The position numbers and the translations under genes are program-made. The notes under the pieces were generated by a model. That model was not told where the DNA came from and did no database searches. It worked only from the letters and a program-made list of their open reading frames with translations. Below are positions 34,021 through 42,767 of a stretch of DNA of 64,000 nucleotides, piece by piece (position 1 is the first letter of the stretch; every line of letters begins with the position of its first letter). Location of the stretch: positions 296,261-360,260 of the forward strand of contig NZ_AZSU01000003.1 in NCBI RefSeq assembly GCF_000511955.1, in the 5' to 3' direction. This stretch comes from [Clostridium] ultunense DSM 10521. GTDB taxonomy: Bacteria; Bacillota; Clostridia; Tissierellales; Tepidimicrobiaceae.

Positions 34021-35462
34021 TATTTTGACCAATGGATGGTTGGATTAGTGAAATCGCGTTCTCCTCGGCCTTTGTTTATTACGATTAGATCTATTAGGTT
34101 TATCTCATTATCCCCATATTTCATTGGTCCTTTTTCAATCCAAGTTACACCACCATCAGTAGACACTAATCTTCCACCTTGAGTATTAGAATAGGCAACA
34201 ATATAATCCCCATATCCGGATACTTTTGAATAATTAAACCAATGGGTTGCCGATGCTCCTTCGCCTTTAATTATATTTTGTCTATCAAATACATACCAGT
34301 CTTTTCCATTGACGGATCTGTAAATAGTTCCTGAATTTCCAATAGCAACAAATATTTTTCCCGTCCATATGACATCCTTTAATTCATAATTAATTCCAGA
34401 CATTGTATTTTTTTGCATTCCTTTTTGCCAATCATAACCGTTCTCTGAGAAGATAAATATTGGATATGTATTATGTTTTTCATTACCTACAATTACAAAC
34501 CTACCCCTATTTTCATCTTCCTTTTTTCCGTAGGCTATGCCACTGTAAACCCCCTCCATCTCAAATCCATTTATTGTTTTATTTTTCCATCCTTCAGTAC
34601 CATCTATAAAATATGCTACTTTACTATCTTTGTTTCTAGATATGCCTACTATAGCATTATTCCCTTGGGCTAACTTTTCAATTTTGAAACCTACTGTTGG
34701 TTTATGTATATCTTTCCATTTTATATAATCATCTAGATAGTTTATCTTGTCGTTATTAGTGCTAATAGCATAGAATTTGTTATTATCTTCTGAATATGTA
34801 AGATATCTAAACCCATTACCTCCCGTTTTAATTGATATTCCTTCATTATTAGACAATTTATAGATTAAAGTTTCATCTTTATTATTTCCTTTTCCACTTT
34901 CGCCACCAACCAAAACTAAAGTATCATCTCTATCCCAAGCAAAAGACCGGGGATCTGATATTCTTATTTCATTGCCTCCACTATCCTTAATATCGATTTT
35001 TTTCGGATTCTCAAAGTTCTCGTTGAACATATATATAACTCCGCTCACATCCACTCCAAATATTGAAACTTCTCCATATATGGAGTCAAATCTTAACTTT
35101 GCTTGAATACTATTCCTACTCTCAAAACCTTTGCTTCCATTAACCACTCCTGTTGAGTTTATTGTAATCTTCCTATTATCATATTCACAATCTAAGGTTA
35201 TAACCGCTTTTCCTTCGTTAGGGAACTCTATTTCAAAATCCTTTTCATTGCTACCTTCCATTTTCTCTATTATCCCTTCAATATTCTCTATCATTAACTC
35301 AGCCCCTGCTTTGGCTAAATAGTAGGCTTGACTATTATCTCTTGAAAATTGTGCTTGTCTACCAGCTGAATAACTTAATTTATATACGCCAATTGATAGT
35401 ATAGATAATACAATTATAATGAGTAATAAGGATATTAAAATATTTCCCTTTTGATTATTCAT
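34020..35462 (-). CDS. Pilin-like (PilX-type) protein with BNR/beta-propeller head
   Basis: A 480-residue protein. N-terminus MNNQKG|NILISLLLIIIVLS is a class III-like leader without E5, followed by QAYYLAKAGAELMIEN as in PilX/GspK. Residues from about 130 on have WD/BNR-like blades: FSENGYDWQKG, YRSVNGKDWYVF and LVSTDGGVTWIEKG carry the S-x-DG-x2-W Asp-box pattern. This suggests a pilus-tip beta-propeller, functionally comparable to but not homologous with PilY1 as far as I can see. It follows the prepilin peptidase by 4 bp. Role in adhesion is inferred. Confidence 0.75.
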   Translation of the reverse strand: MNNQKGNILISLLLIIIVLSILSIGVYKLSYSAGRQAQFSRDNSQAYYLAKAGAELMIENIEGIIEKMEGSNEKDFEIEFPNEGKAVITLDCEYDNRKITINSTGVVNGSKGFESRNSIQAKLRFDSIYGEVSIFGVDVSGVIYMFNENFENPKKIDIKDSGGNEIRISDPRSFAWDRDDTLVLVGGESGKGNNKDETLIYKLSNNEGISIKTGGNGFRYLTYSEDNNKFYAISTNNDKINYLDDYIKWKDIHKPTVGFKIEKLAQGNNAIVGISRNKDSKVAYFIDGTEGWKNKTINGFEMEGVYSGIAYGKKEDENRGRFVIVGNEKHNTYPIFIFSENGYDWQKGMQKNTMSGINYELKDVIWTGKIFVAIGNSGTIYRSVNGKDWYVFDRQNIIKGEGASATHWFNYSKVSGYGDYIVAYSNTQGGRLVSTDGGVTWIEKGPMKYGDNEINLIDLIVINKGRGERDFTNPTIHWSK

Positions 35463-35466
35463 AATT

Positions 35467-36231
35467 TCACCTCAATAAGAAACTAACTAGGTACCAATTA
35501 ATAATCTTATCTCCCCAAAACAAAGTAATTATAAAGCCTAATATTATAAAGGGCCCAAAGGGGATAGGATCTTTTTTTCCTTTAATTTTGAATACTAATA
35601 AGAGTACAGAAATTATTCCACCAGCTAAAAAAGACAAGAATATATTTAGAAATATTTTAGAAATACCTAAAATAAAACCTAGTACTCCAATAAGTTTAAC
35701 ATCTCCTCCACCCATGCCTCCTTTAGATACCACAAATATAATTAAAAATATTAATATACTTACACCTAAACCCATTAGACTATTTACAAAGTTTACAGGG
35801 ATACTATATAACATAAGATTTAGTATTTTATAAACAATAGACCCTACCAGAATAAATAAAATCATAGTGCTTGGTATTATCTGATAATCTAAATCTATAA
35901 AGGTAATAATAATAAATAAGCTAAATAAAAAGGTATAGAATATGAAATCCAAATTAAATCTAAACTTTGAATAGAGCATAACAAAAATAAATCCATTTAA
36001 TAATTCCACAATCGGACACCTAGGGGAGATTCTCTCCCCACAGTATCTACATTTTCCTTTTAAAAACAAAAAACTAAGTACTGGTACTAAATCATACCAT
36101 TCTAAAGGAGTACTACAGCTCGGACAATAAGAACCAGGAAAAATTATACTTTCTTCCTTTGGTATTCTATGTATACAGACATTTAGAAACGAACCTATAA
36201 TAGTGCCTAGTAAGAATATTAGTATTGTCAT
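35467..36231 (-). CDS. pilD: Prepilin peptidase / N-methyltransferase
   Basis: A 254-residue polytopic A24 aspartic peptidase that cleaves prepilin leaders after glycine and methylates the new N-terminus. The N-terminal domain has two CxxC pairs (CPSC and CRYC) and VLSFLFLKGKC; catalytic aspartates are in FIDLDYQIIP and GGGDVKLIG. It sits between pilA and the propeller pilin gene, serving the eight or so leader-bearing proteins of this locus. Confidence 0.95.
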   Translation of the reverse strand: MTILIFLLGTIIGSFLNVCIHRIPKEESIIFPGSYCPSCSTPLEWYDLVPVLSFLFLKGKCRYCGERISPRCPIVELLNGFIFVMLYSKFRFNLDFIFYTFLFSLFIIITFIDLDYQIIPSTMILFILVGSIVYKILNLMLYSIPVNFVNSLMGLGVSILIFLIIFVVSKGGMGGGDVKLIGVLGFILGISKIFLNIFLSFLAGGIISVLLLVFKIKGKKDPIPFGPFIILGFIITLFWGDKIINWYLVSFLLR

Positions 36232-36309
36232 GGGTGCCTCCTTTAATTGATAGTGTTAGTTATTTTTGGGGACATAGAGAACTGCTCCTGGTGTCTAATA
36301 ACCTCCATT

Positions 36310-36753
36310 TTAAGTTGCAGGGTCTGATTCTGGTTCCTCATGAATCATAACAGGTACAACTGTGATATTACCTTTTTCATCCACTGCTACCTTATAATCA
36401 CCTTCAAATTTATTACCATCTAAATCTTTTAATTCCCCCTCAATTCCTTTTGGCACCTTTGGCCATTCTTGAAGATATGGAGCCCATTTTTGATCAGTAG
36501 CTTTAGTACCTCCAGTTGCAGTCCATTCTGTTTCAACTATTTCTCCTCCATCAGCTATATACATAGTGGCTGCACTCATTAAAGTCCTTACATTTGCATT
36601 GTGGGCTGTTATTGCTGCTCTTTTTCTGGAAGCTCCTAGCTTAGGTACAGCAATGGCGGCTAGTATTCCTAGTATAGCTATTACTACTACTAGTTCTACT
36701 AAGGTAAATCCTTTGTTGTTCTTTTTAATCTTTTTTAAAATCCATTGAAACAA
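36310..36753 (-). CDS. pilA: Major type IV pilin
   Basis: A 147-residue prepilin. Leader (13 residues, basic) then G|FTLVELVVVIAILGILAAIAVPKL, an exact class III signal with E5. The head has NANVRTLMSAATMYIADGG, a GspG/PilA-like pattern, and ends with repeated E and P residues without a disulfide pair (no cysteines). Start is TTG, preceded by GGGGGAG 6 nt upstream. It is the only pilin gene preceded by a riboswitch-controlled terminator, in keeping with major pilin status. Confidence 0.9.
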   Translation of the reverse strand: MFQWILKKIKKNNKGFTLVELVVVIAILGILAAIAVPKLGASRKRAAITAHNANVRTLMSAATMYIADGGEIVETEWTATGGTKATDQKWAPYLQEWPKVPKGIEGELKDLDGNKFEGDYKVAVDEKGNITVVPVMIHEEPESDPAT

Positions 36754-36787
36754 TCTTATCTCCCCCTTGTACTAATATTTTATCGTT

Positions 36788-36835
36788 ATAAAAAGGCTGC
36801 ATAAATATATAAAATTTATATGATTTATGCAGCCG
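36788..36835 (-). terminator. Riboswitch-associated terminator before pilA
   Basis: GGCTGCATAAAT pairs with ATTTATGCAGCC across a 16-nt A+T-rich loop, followed by a T-run on the minus strand. Its 5' arm begins inside the 3' end of the c-di-GMP-I aptamer, the layout expected of an expression platform. It lies about 35 nt before the pilA start. Confidence 0.88.
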
Positions 36836-36912
36836 AACGATCATGATTACTATTTCTAGTAATTTTAGACTCTGGCTTTGCGTCTCCATCTTTCGATAGG
36901 TTTGCCCAAGAT
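36830..36912 (-). ncRNA. Cyclic di-GMP-I (GEMM-I) riboswitch aptamer
   Basis: The minus strand has the GEMM-I hallmark block: GGGCAAACC at 36899-36907, then CTATC-GAAA-GATGG (P2 with its GNRA loop), GGACGCAAAGCC-like sequence at 36874-36888 (GAGACGCAAAGCCAGAG), then a P3 hairpin TTACTA-GAAA-TAGTAA at about 36846-36863 and a closing GTTCGGCT. The tandem of aptamer and terminator upstream of pilA suggests that c-di-GMP decides whether the pilin transcript is completed. As the terminator 5' arm overlaps the aptamer 3' end, ligand binding would be expected to favour read-through (an ON switch), but that needs testing. Confidence 0.92.
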
Positions 36913-37003
36913 ATTCTATTGATATTCAAATTTTGATATATTTGCAAATATTTTATAATATTTTAGCATATATTTACTTTTAAATCTATTATTTTTGTAA
37001 TTC

Positions 37004-38212
37004 TTATATCTCAATAGTGTTAACCATATCAAACATGGGCATTGCCATAGCTATTACTATAAAGCCTATGATTAAAGCCATAAATACTATTAAAATAGGT
37101 TCTAATAGGGTAGTCATATTTTGAAGTGATGCTTCTACCTCTTCATCATAGAAATCTGCAGTTTTGTAAAGTATATCATCTAAAGCTCCTGATTCTTCAC
37201 CTATTTTTATCATGGAATCTACCATTGGTGGAAATAAACCAATATCCTTTATAGTTCTAGACATAGGGATACCTTTTCTAATATCTTCCTTGGCCTGGTT
37301 TAGTTTATTTGATATTACTTTGTTTCCAACTACTTTGCTAACCACATCTAACCCTTGCAAAAGAGGTATACCGCTAGAAAGTAAGGTGGATAAAGTTCGT
37401 GTAAATCTGGAGGTAATAATTTTAATATTCATCTTCCTTATTCCAGGTATTTTAATCTTTAAATTGTCAAAAAATACTCTTCCCTTTTGCGTTTTCCCAA
37501 AGTATATAACTCCCATTACTATAAGGATTACAATGCCTATAAATAAATACCAAAAATCCGTTAACCAATTACTTATAGCTAAGAGAGTCCTAGTTGGTCC
37601 TGGAAGTATAGAACCGCTAGATTCAAACATACTTATAAAAGTGGGCATAACTACTGTTAGTAAAAAGATGACCACAGCTATTGCAACTATGCTTAAAACT
37701 ACTGGATATACTAGAGCATTTTTCACCTTATTTTCAATATTATTCTCCTTTTCATAATGGATGGCCATTCTTTCCATCAATATATCTAGATTACCACTAA
37801 CTTCTCCAGCCGCAACCATGTTAACCAATAGTGTGGGAAATACTTTTTTATGTTTTGCCATGGCTTCAGATAAGGTCATGCCTTTTTGCACATCTTCATA
37901 GACTATATAAATAGATTTTTTTAACGTTTTATTCTCCGTTTGTTTTTCTAAAATATCTAAACAGTTTATAATGCTTATTCCAGCATTTATCATGGTATAA
38001 AACTGCCTACAAAATACTGCTATATCCTTTTTACTAACCCTTTTTGAAAATAGTTCTTTTTTAAAATCCGTGCCCTTTTCTTCTTTAATAGACATGGGAA
38101 AATAATTATTATTTTTTAATATAGTCACCACATCTGACTCTGATGATGCTTCGTGGTAACCTTCAAGCACTTGTCCCGATTCAGAGACAGCTTTATACTT
38201 ATATAATGCCAT
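37004..38212 (-). CDS. pilC: Type IV pilus platform protein PilC (GspF family)
   Basis: About 402 residues from ATG 38212 (an in-frame GTG lies four codons upstream; GGTGG precedes the ATG). Two GspF repeats (about 65-190 and 270-395) each contain a cytosolic helical bundle with LSTLLSSGIPLLQGLDVV-like sequence and a membrane region. Three membrane segments are visible. It is the inner membrane platform between PilB and the pilin. It precedes the riboswitch and ends about 95 bp before its start. Confidence 0.95.
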   Translation of the reverse strand: MALYKYKAVSESGQVLEGYHEASSESDVVTILKNNNYFPMSIKEEKGTDFKKELFSKRVSKKDIAVFCRQFYTMINAGISIINCLDILEKQTENKTLKKSIYIVYEDVQKGMTLSEAMAKHKKVFPTLLVNMVAAGEVSGNLDILMERMAIHYEKENNIENKVKNALVYPVVLSIVAIAVVIFLLTVVMPTFISMFESSGSILPGPTRTLLAISNWLTDFWYLFIGIVILIVMGVIYFGKTQKGRVFFDNLKIKIPGIRKMNIKIITSRFTRTLSTLLSSGIPLLQGLDVVSKVVGNKVISNKLNQAKEDIRKGIPMSRTIKDIGLFPPMVDSMIKIGEESGALDDILYKTADFYDEEVEASLQNMTTLLEPILIVFMALIIGFIVIAMAMPMFDMVNTIEI

Positions 38213-38225
38213 TAAAACCACCACC

Positions 38226-39278
38226 CTAAAGGATATATCTTCGGATAATATCCAAATTAACCGCTTGGTTCAAAACAGTATCCCTAGAGATAACCCCTTT
38301 ATTATGTAATTCCAATAAAGAGTTATCCATAGTTTGCATACCCCGTTTCCCACTAGTCTGAATTAAGGTATCTATTTGATGGATCTTTTCTTCCCTGATT
38401 AAATTCCTTATAGCCGGTGTAGCAACCATTATTTCAAAGGCGGCAACCCTTCCATCACCATTATATCTAGGTAATAGCTGTTGTGATATAATAGCTTGGA
38501 TTACAGAGGAAAATTGAATTCTTACCTGTTGTTGTTGATGAGGTGGAAAAACATCTATTATCCTATCTATAGTCTTAGCTGCTCCAATAGTATGTAATGT
38601 TGAAAAAACTAAATGTCCCGTTTCAGCAGCTGTAAGAGCTATACTAATAGTATCTAGATCCCTCATCTCTCCAACTAGAATCACATCTGGATCCTGTCTC
38701 AAAGCTGCTCTAAGAGCGTTGGCGAAACTATTGGTATCGGAACCAATTTCCCTTTGGTTTACTATACTTTTATTATGCTTATGCAAATATTCAATTGGAT
38801 CCTCTAAGGTTAATATATGACAATTCCTTTCTTCATTAATTAAATTAACCATGGAAGCTAGAGTAGTCGACTTACCACTACCTGTAGGTCCAGTTACTAA
38901 TATTAAACCCCTAGGAAGCCTAGCTAAATCCTTAACTATTGAAGGCAATCCAAGGTTTTCAACAGTTGGGATCCTTAATGGAATTATTCTAATAGCCATA
39001 CCATAACTACCTCTTTGCTTATATGCATTGATACGAAATCGACCAATGCCTGGGCTAGAAAAAGAGGTATCAATTTCTCCCCTTTGACCTAATTCATTAA
39101 ACTGTTTATCATCTAATACCTGTTTAACTAATTTTTTAGTATTATCAGGATTTAAAGCATTTTTCCCATAATAAATTAATGAACCATCAATTCTTAATAC
39201 TGGTGGTACTCCTACTGTAATATGTATATCTGAAGCTCTGCTATCTACTCCATATTTGACTAAATCCATTAAATTCAT
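38226..39278 (-). CDS. pilT: Pilus retraction ATPase PilT
   Basis: A 350-residue secretion ATPase. Walker A GPTGSGKSTT at about 132-141, Asp box TLEDPIEYLH, Walker B VILVGEMRDLDT and a His box (GHLVFSTLHT). The C-terminal AIRNLIREEK motif and short length without the MshEN domain point to PilT (retraction), and a later AIIS-QQLLPR stretch is PilT-like. It lies between pilB and pilC with 11- and 2-bp gaps. Retraction supports twitching motility. Confidence 0.95.
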   Translation of the reverse strand: MNLMDLVKYGVDSRASDIHITVGVPPVLRIDGSLIYYGKNALNPDNTKKLVKQVLDDKQFNELGQRGEIDTSFSSPGIGRFRINAYKQRGSYGMAIRIIPLRIPTVENLGLPSIVKDLARLPRGLILVTGPTGSGKSTTLASMVNLINEERNCHILTLEDPIEYLHKHNKSIVNQREIGSDTNSFANALRAALRQDPDVILVGEMRDLDTISIALTAAETGHLVFSTLHTIGAAKTIDRIIDVFPPHQQQQVRIQFSSVIQAIISQQLLPRYNGDGRVAAFEIMVATPAIRNLIREEKIHQIDTLIQTSGKRGMQTMDNSLLELHNKGVISRDTVLNQAVNLDIIRRYIL

Positions 39279-39288
39279 TATACTCCCC

Positions 39289-40971
39289 CTAACCTAAGGT
39301 AAAGCCAGCTTTCAAACATTCCTCTAAAGTAGATATTCCATATAGAGCCAATTCTAGAGAATTGTTTAATAGAGTAGTCATTCCAGAATTTTTGGCGCTT
39401 GTCCGTAATATATCAATACTTGCTTCCTCATTAATAAGTTTTCTTATATCTTCATTTACCACCATAACTTCATGGACTGCCCTTCTTCCAATAAATCCAT
39501 TATTACATCTATTACATCCTCTTGATCTATAAAGGGTAATAGATTCATCCTTGTCTATCCCTAGTAAGGATTTTTCAGAAAAATTAGCCTCATATGGTAC
39601 TTTACAATTAGGACATAACCCTTTGATAAGTCTTTGAGATACTACCCCTATTACTGCTGAAGAAACAAAATAGGGTTCTACTCCCATATCAATCAATCTT
39701 ACAATAGATGAAGGGCTATCATTTGTATGGAGAGTAGATAGAACTAGATGTCCAGTTATAGCTGCTCGAATAGCAATCTTTGCAGTCTCTGAATCCCTAA
39801 TTTCTCCCACCATTATTATATCCGGATCCTGCCTCAAAATTGACCTTAATCCATTGGCAAAGGTTAAACCAGCTCTTGGGTTTATCTGAACTTGATTGAT
39901 ACCTTCTAGTTTATACTCTACTGGATCTTCTATGGTAATAATATTTTTCTCTACTTTGTTTAATTCCTTTAAGACCGCATATAATGTTGTAGTTTTACCA
40001 CTCCCAGTAGGTCCAGTTACTAATACCATTCCATAAGGCTGTTCCAATATTTTATTAAATAATCTTAGGTTTTCATCTTTAAAACCTAATTCAGATTTTG
40101 TAAACATGAAATTACTTCTATCTAAAAGTCTTAAAACTATTTTCTCCCCATATACTGTAGGTATAGATGAGATACGCATATCAATCTCTTTGTTATTAAC
40201 CTTAGTTTCAACCCTGCCATCTTGGGGAATTCTTTTCTCTGCAATATCCATTTTACCTATTATTTTTATCCTAGTAACCAATGCAGAAAGGCTGTTTATT
40301 GACAGCCTCATTATATCTTGTAAATCCCCGTCTATCCTAAATCTAATCCGTATTTCCTCATCCCATGGTTCTATATGTATATCACTAGCCCTCATATCTA
40401 CAGCTTGTTCAATAATAGAATTGATTAATTTTACTACTGGAGCAGTACTTACCTCTATTAGCTCTTCATCTTCTAAATTATTAATATCCTTATGTTCATA
40501 AGATTTTGCAAACTCCTCCAAAACTTTTTCTGCAGTTTCCTTTCTATAGTATTTATCCATATTACTCCTAATACTATCCTTATCAGAAATTACAGGTTGT
40601 ATTTCATAGTTAGTATATAATTTTATATCATCTATGGCAAAAATATTTAAAGGATCTGCCATAGCAACTATGAGTAAATTTCCTTTAAGTTCTATTGCAA
40701 TTAAATCATATCTTCTAGCTATATTTTCTGGAATCTGTAGTACTACTTCAGGTTTTATTATATACTTATTCAAATCTACATGTGGAATTCCCAACTGAAA
40801 CTCTAGAACCTCTATTATATCATTTTTAGACACATATCCTTTATTGACTAAAATTTCCCCAATTTTTTCATTACTTTTCTCTTGCTCTTTTAGGGCTTTA
40901 TTTAATTGTTCCTTGGTAATTTTACCAGAATATAATAAAAGTTCACCTAATTTAAAATTTGAAGTCTTCAT
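39289..40971 (-). CDS. pilB: Pilus extension ATPase PilB with c-di-GMP-binding-type MshEN domain
   Basis: A 560-residue GspE-family ATPase. The N-terminus contains two copies of the MshEN motif: KLGELLLYSGKITKEQLNKA at about 7-26 and KIGEILVNKGYVSKNDIIEV at about 36-55, motifs that bind c-di-GMP in Vibrio MshE. Walker A GPTGSGKTTT, Walker B IIMVGEIRDSET and the zinc cysteines CPNC and CNRC follow. It is the first gene of the pilus locus. Together with the riboswitch it suggests c-di-GMP controls pilus extension at two levels; ligand binding here is inferred from the motif. Confidence 0.95.
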   Translation of the reverse strand: MKTSNFKLGELLLYSGKITKEQLNKALKEQEKSNEKIGEILVNKGYVSKNDIIEVLEFQLGIPHVDLNKYIIKPEVVLQIPENIARRYDLIAIELKGNLLIVAMADPLNIFAIDDIKLYTNYEIQPVISDKDSIRSNMDKYYRKETAEKVLEEFAKSYEHKDINNLEDEELIEVSTAPVVKLINSIIEQAVDMRASDIHIEPWDEEIRIRFRIDGDLQDIMRLSINSLSALVTRIKIIGKMDIAEKRIPQDGRVETKVNNKEIDMRISSIPTVYGEKIVLRLLDRSNFMFTKSELGFKDENLRLFNKILEQPYGMVLVTGPTGSGKTTTLYAVLKELNKVEKNIITIEDPVEYKLEGINQVQINPRAGLTFANGLRSILRQDPDIIMVGEIRDSETAKIAIRAAITGHLVLSTLHTNDSPSSIVRLIDMGVEPYFVSSAVIGVVSQRLIKGLCPNCKVPYEANFSEKSLLGIDKDESITLYRSRGCNRCNNGFIGRRAVHEVMVVNEDIRKLINEEASIDILRTSAKNSGMTTLLNNSLELALYGISTLEECLKAGFTLG

Positions 40972-41010
40972 TTTTGTTTTTCACCTATTCATCTTAGTTC
41001 TTAAGTATTA

Positions 41011-41877
41011 CTATTCAACATAGATTTCCAAAATCCTTTTTATTTCTTTATAATTTTTTAAAAAGTTATAATCCTCTACTTCTAGCCATATTTCTTGGCT
41101 ACATAATGCTTGGTTTATAAGCATGGAAAGGCCATTTATTGTATAATAGCCCTTCTTTTCAGCCAATTCCATAAGCTTTGTCCTTCTAGGTTTATAGATT
41201 ATATCATATATAATTAAATTTTCAGAAAATCCATGAAGATTTATAGGACTTTCATCTATATTTGGATGCATACCTACCGAAGTACAATTGACAATTATAT
41301 CAATTTTCTCTTTTCTAACATTCTTTAATTTTAAACTATCATATTCCGATGTAACTTTTGGGAACTTTCTTGATATTTTTTCAGCTAATATTTTAGCTTT
41401 AGATAAGGTTCTATTGCTAATAATAATTTTTTTAACTCCTTCCTTAGCTAAAGAAATAGAGATAGCATTTGCTGCACCACCAGCTCCTAATACTAATACG
41501 GTCTTATCTTTTACTCCCACATCTTCCAATTCTAAAGACTTTAAAAACCCCATTCCATCAGTATTATATCCTATTAACCTTCCATTTTTGTTTTTCACAG
41601 TATTTACAGCTCCTAAAATTTTTGCTTCATCAGAAATTGAATCTAAATGCTCCATGATGCTAATCTTATGTGGCAAAGTTACATTAAATCCCTTAATATT
41701 CAAAATTTTAAATACATTGATAACATCTGCCAAATCCTTTTCTTTTACATTAAAAGCCAAATAAATATTATTTTTCCCTATAATTTTATAATAACTATTG
41801 TTAATTATAGGTGATAAAGATTTGGCAATTGGATTTCCAATTAAGCAATAAACATCTTTATTAAAGTTTATGTCCAT
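41011..41877 (-). CDS. aroE: Shikimate dehydrogenase
   Basis: A 288-residue NADP-dependent enzyme reducing 3-dehydroshikimate. The substrate loop GNPIAKSLSPIINNSYY is near 14-30, NVTLPHKI with the catalytic lysine region near 64-71, the Rossmann GAGGAANAI near 131-139 and NCTSVGMHP near 197-205. The aroQ and aroK genes lie 17 kb away on the far side of the pilus locus, on the same strand, suggesting an original aro cluster interrupted by the pilus genes. Confidence 0.95.
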   Translation of the reverse strand: MDINFNKDVYCLIGNPIAKSLSPIINNSYYKIIGKNNIYLAFNVKEKDLADVINVFKILNIKGFNVTLPHKISIMEHLDSISDEAKILGAVNTVKNKNGRLIGYNTDGMGFLKSLELEDVGVKDKTVLVLGAGGAANAISISLAKEGVKKIIISNRTLSKAKILAEKISRKFPKVTSEYDSLKLKNVRKEKIDIIVNCTSVGMHPNIDESPINLHGFSENLIIYDIIYKPRRTKLMELAEKKGYYTINGLSMLINQALCSQEIWLEVEDYNFLKNYKEIKRILEIYVE

Positions 41878-41936
41878 AGATTTTCCTCCTTAAAGATTCT
41901 TCTACTATTATAACAGAATAATAATTTATTAGTATA

Positions 41937-41954
41937 TTATCAATTATGATAATA
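41937..41954. repeat. Perfect inverted repeat between aroE and yhcN-like gene
   Basis: ATTATCA-ATTA-TGATAAT is a perfect palindromic pair in the 168-bp divergent intergenic region. It could be an operator, but the region is so A+T-rich that chance is quite possible. Confidence 0.3.
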
Positions 41955-42054
41955 TTTGTTATGATTACCTATTCCTTCTTTATACATATAACTTAAAAAT
42001 TAGCCTTAATAAAAAAACTTAAAAAAGCAAAAATAGATATAGGAGGTGAAGATT

Positions 42055-42708
42055 TTGAAAAAAAATAAATTTTTATTTTTAGCTTTTGTTCTTACCTTAG
42101 TTATAACAACAATTGGCTGTACAGTAAATCGACCTGGAACCCAAACAAGGATAGGTCAGCAAACTCCTAACAATAATTTAAGCACAAGAAGAGATAATAA
42201 TATGTTAGGTATGGATAGAAGGAACAATAATAATCTAGTTGGATTTGATAGAAGGAATATGGATAATATAACCGACATGAATAGAACTAGGCCTAACAAT
42301 TTAGTTCGAAGAAATACGGATTTAGGTCCAAATACTGCTACAGAAATTGCTCCAAGAAATTATACAGGAATGAATAACGTTACTGCCAGAGCAAATGCCA
42401 TAGCTGAAAGAGTAGCGGCTTTAAACGAAGTAAATAGATGTTCTGTATTAATAAGCGGCAATACGGCCATAGTAGGAGTAGATATGAAAAATAATTTAGA
42501 AGGTAGAATGACAACCGCTTTAAAACAAAAAATTGAAAGAACTGTGAAAAATATGGATAACAATATTGCAAATGTAAGCGTAACTGCAAACCCAGATCTA
42601 TTTACTAGAATCTCAACTATGGCAAGGGATATTGGCGCTGGAAGACCAATATCTGGATTTGCCAGGGAATTCCAAGAAATATTAAGAAGGATTACCCCAG
42701 TAAGATAA
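42055..42708 (+). CDS. YhcN/YlaJ-family sporulation lipoprotein
   Basis: 217 residues from a TTG at 42055, chosen because AGGAGG is 8 nt upstream; a GTG nearer the binding site is less likely. The signal peptide ends with a lipobox ITTIGC. A low-complexity asparagine- and arginine-rich region (about 25-95) precedes the YhcN domain (about 100-190), where AERVAALNEVNRCSVLISGN and AIVGVDMKNNLEG are the signature. These lipoproteins are made in the forespore and associate with the spore membrane or cortex region. A CATATAA that could be a sigma-G -10 lies at 41985-41991, without a good -35. First plus-strand gene in the window. Confidence 0.85.
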   Translation: MKKNKFLFLAFVLTLVITTIGCTVNRPGTQTRIGQQTPNNNLSTRRDNNMLGMDRRNNNNLVGFDRRNMDNITDMNRTRPNNLVRRNTDLGPNTATEIAPRNYTGMNNVTARANAIAERVAALNEVNRCSVLISGNTAIVGVDMKNNLEGRMTTALKQKIERTVKNMDNNIANVSVTANPDLFTRISTMARDIGAGRPISGFAREFQEILRRITPVR

Positions 42709-42732
42709 ATCCGGTTTCTCCGGATTTATCTT
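42704..42732 (+). terminator. Hairpin after the YhcN-like gene
   Basis: GATAAATCCGG and CCGGATTTATC form an 11-bp stem with a 5-nt loop overlapping the stop codon of the lipoprotein gene. The tail is T-rich but interrupted. Confidence 0.65.
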
Positions 42733-42767
42733 ACATATTATTATAATAATTTGAAAGGGTGAATTGG

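Noticed and set aside
41985..41991. Sigma-G promoter for the YhcN-like lipoprotein
   Set aside because: CATATAA fits a -10 but no acceptable -35 is at 17-18 bp, so it is only mentioned in the gene entry.
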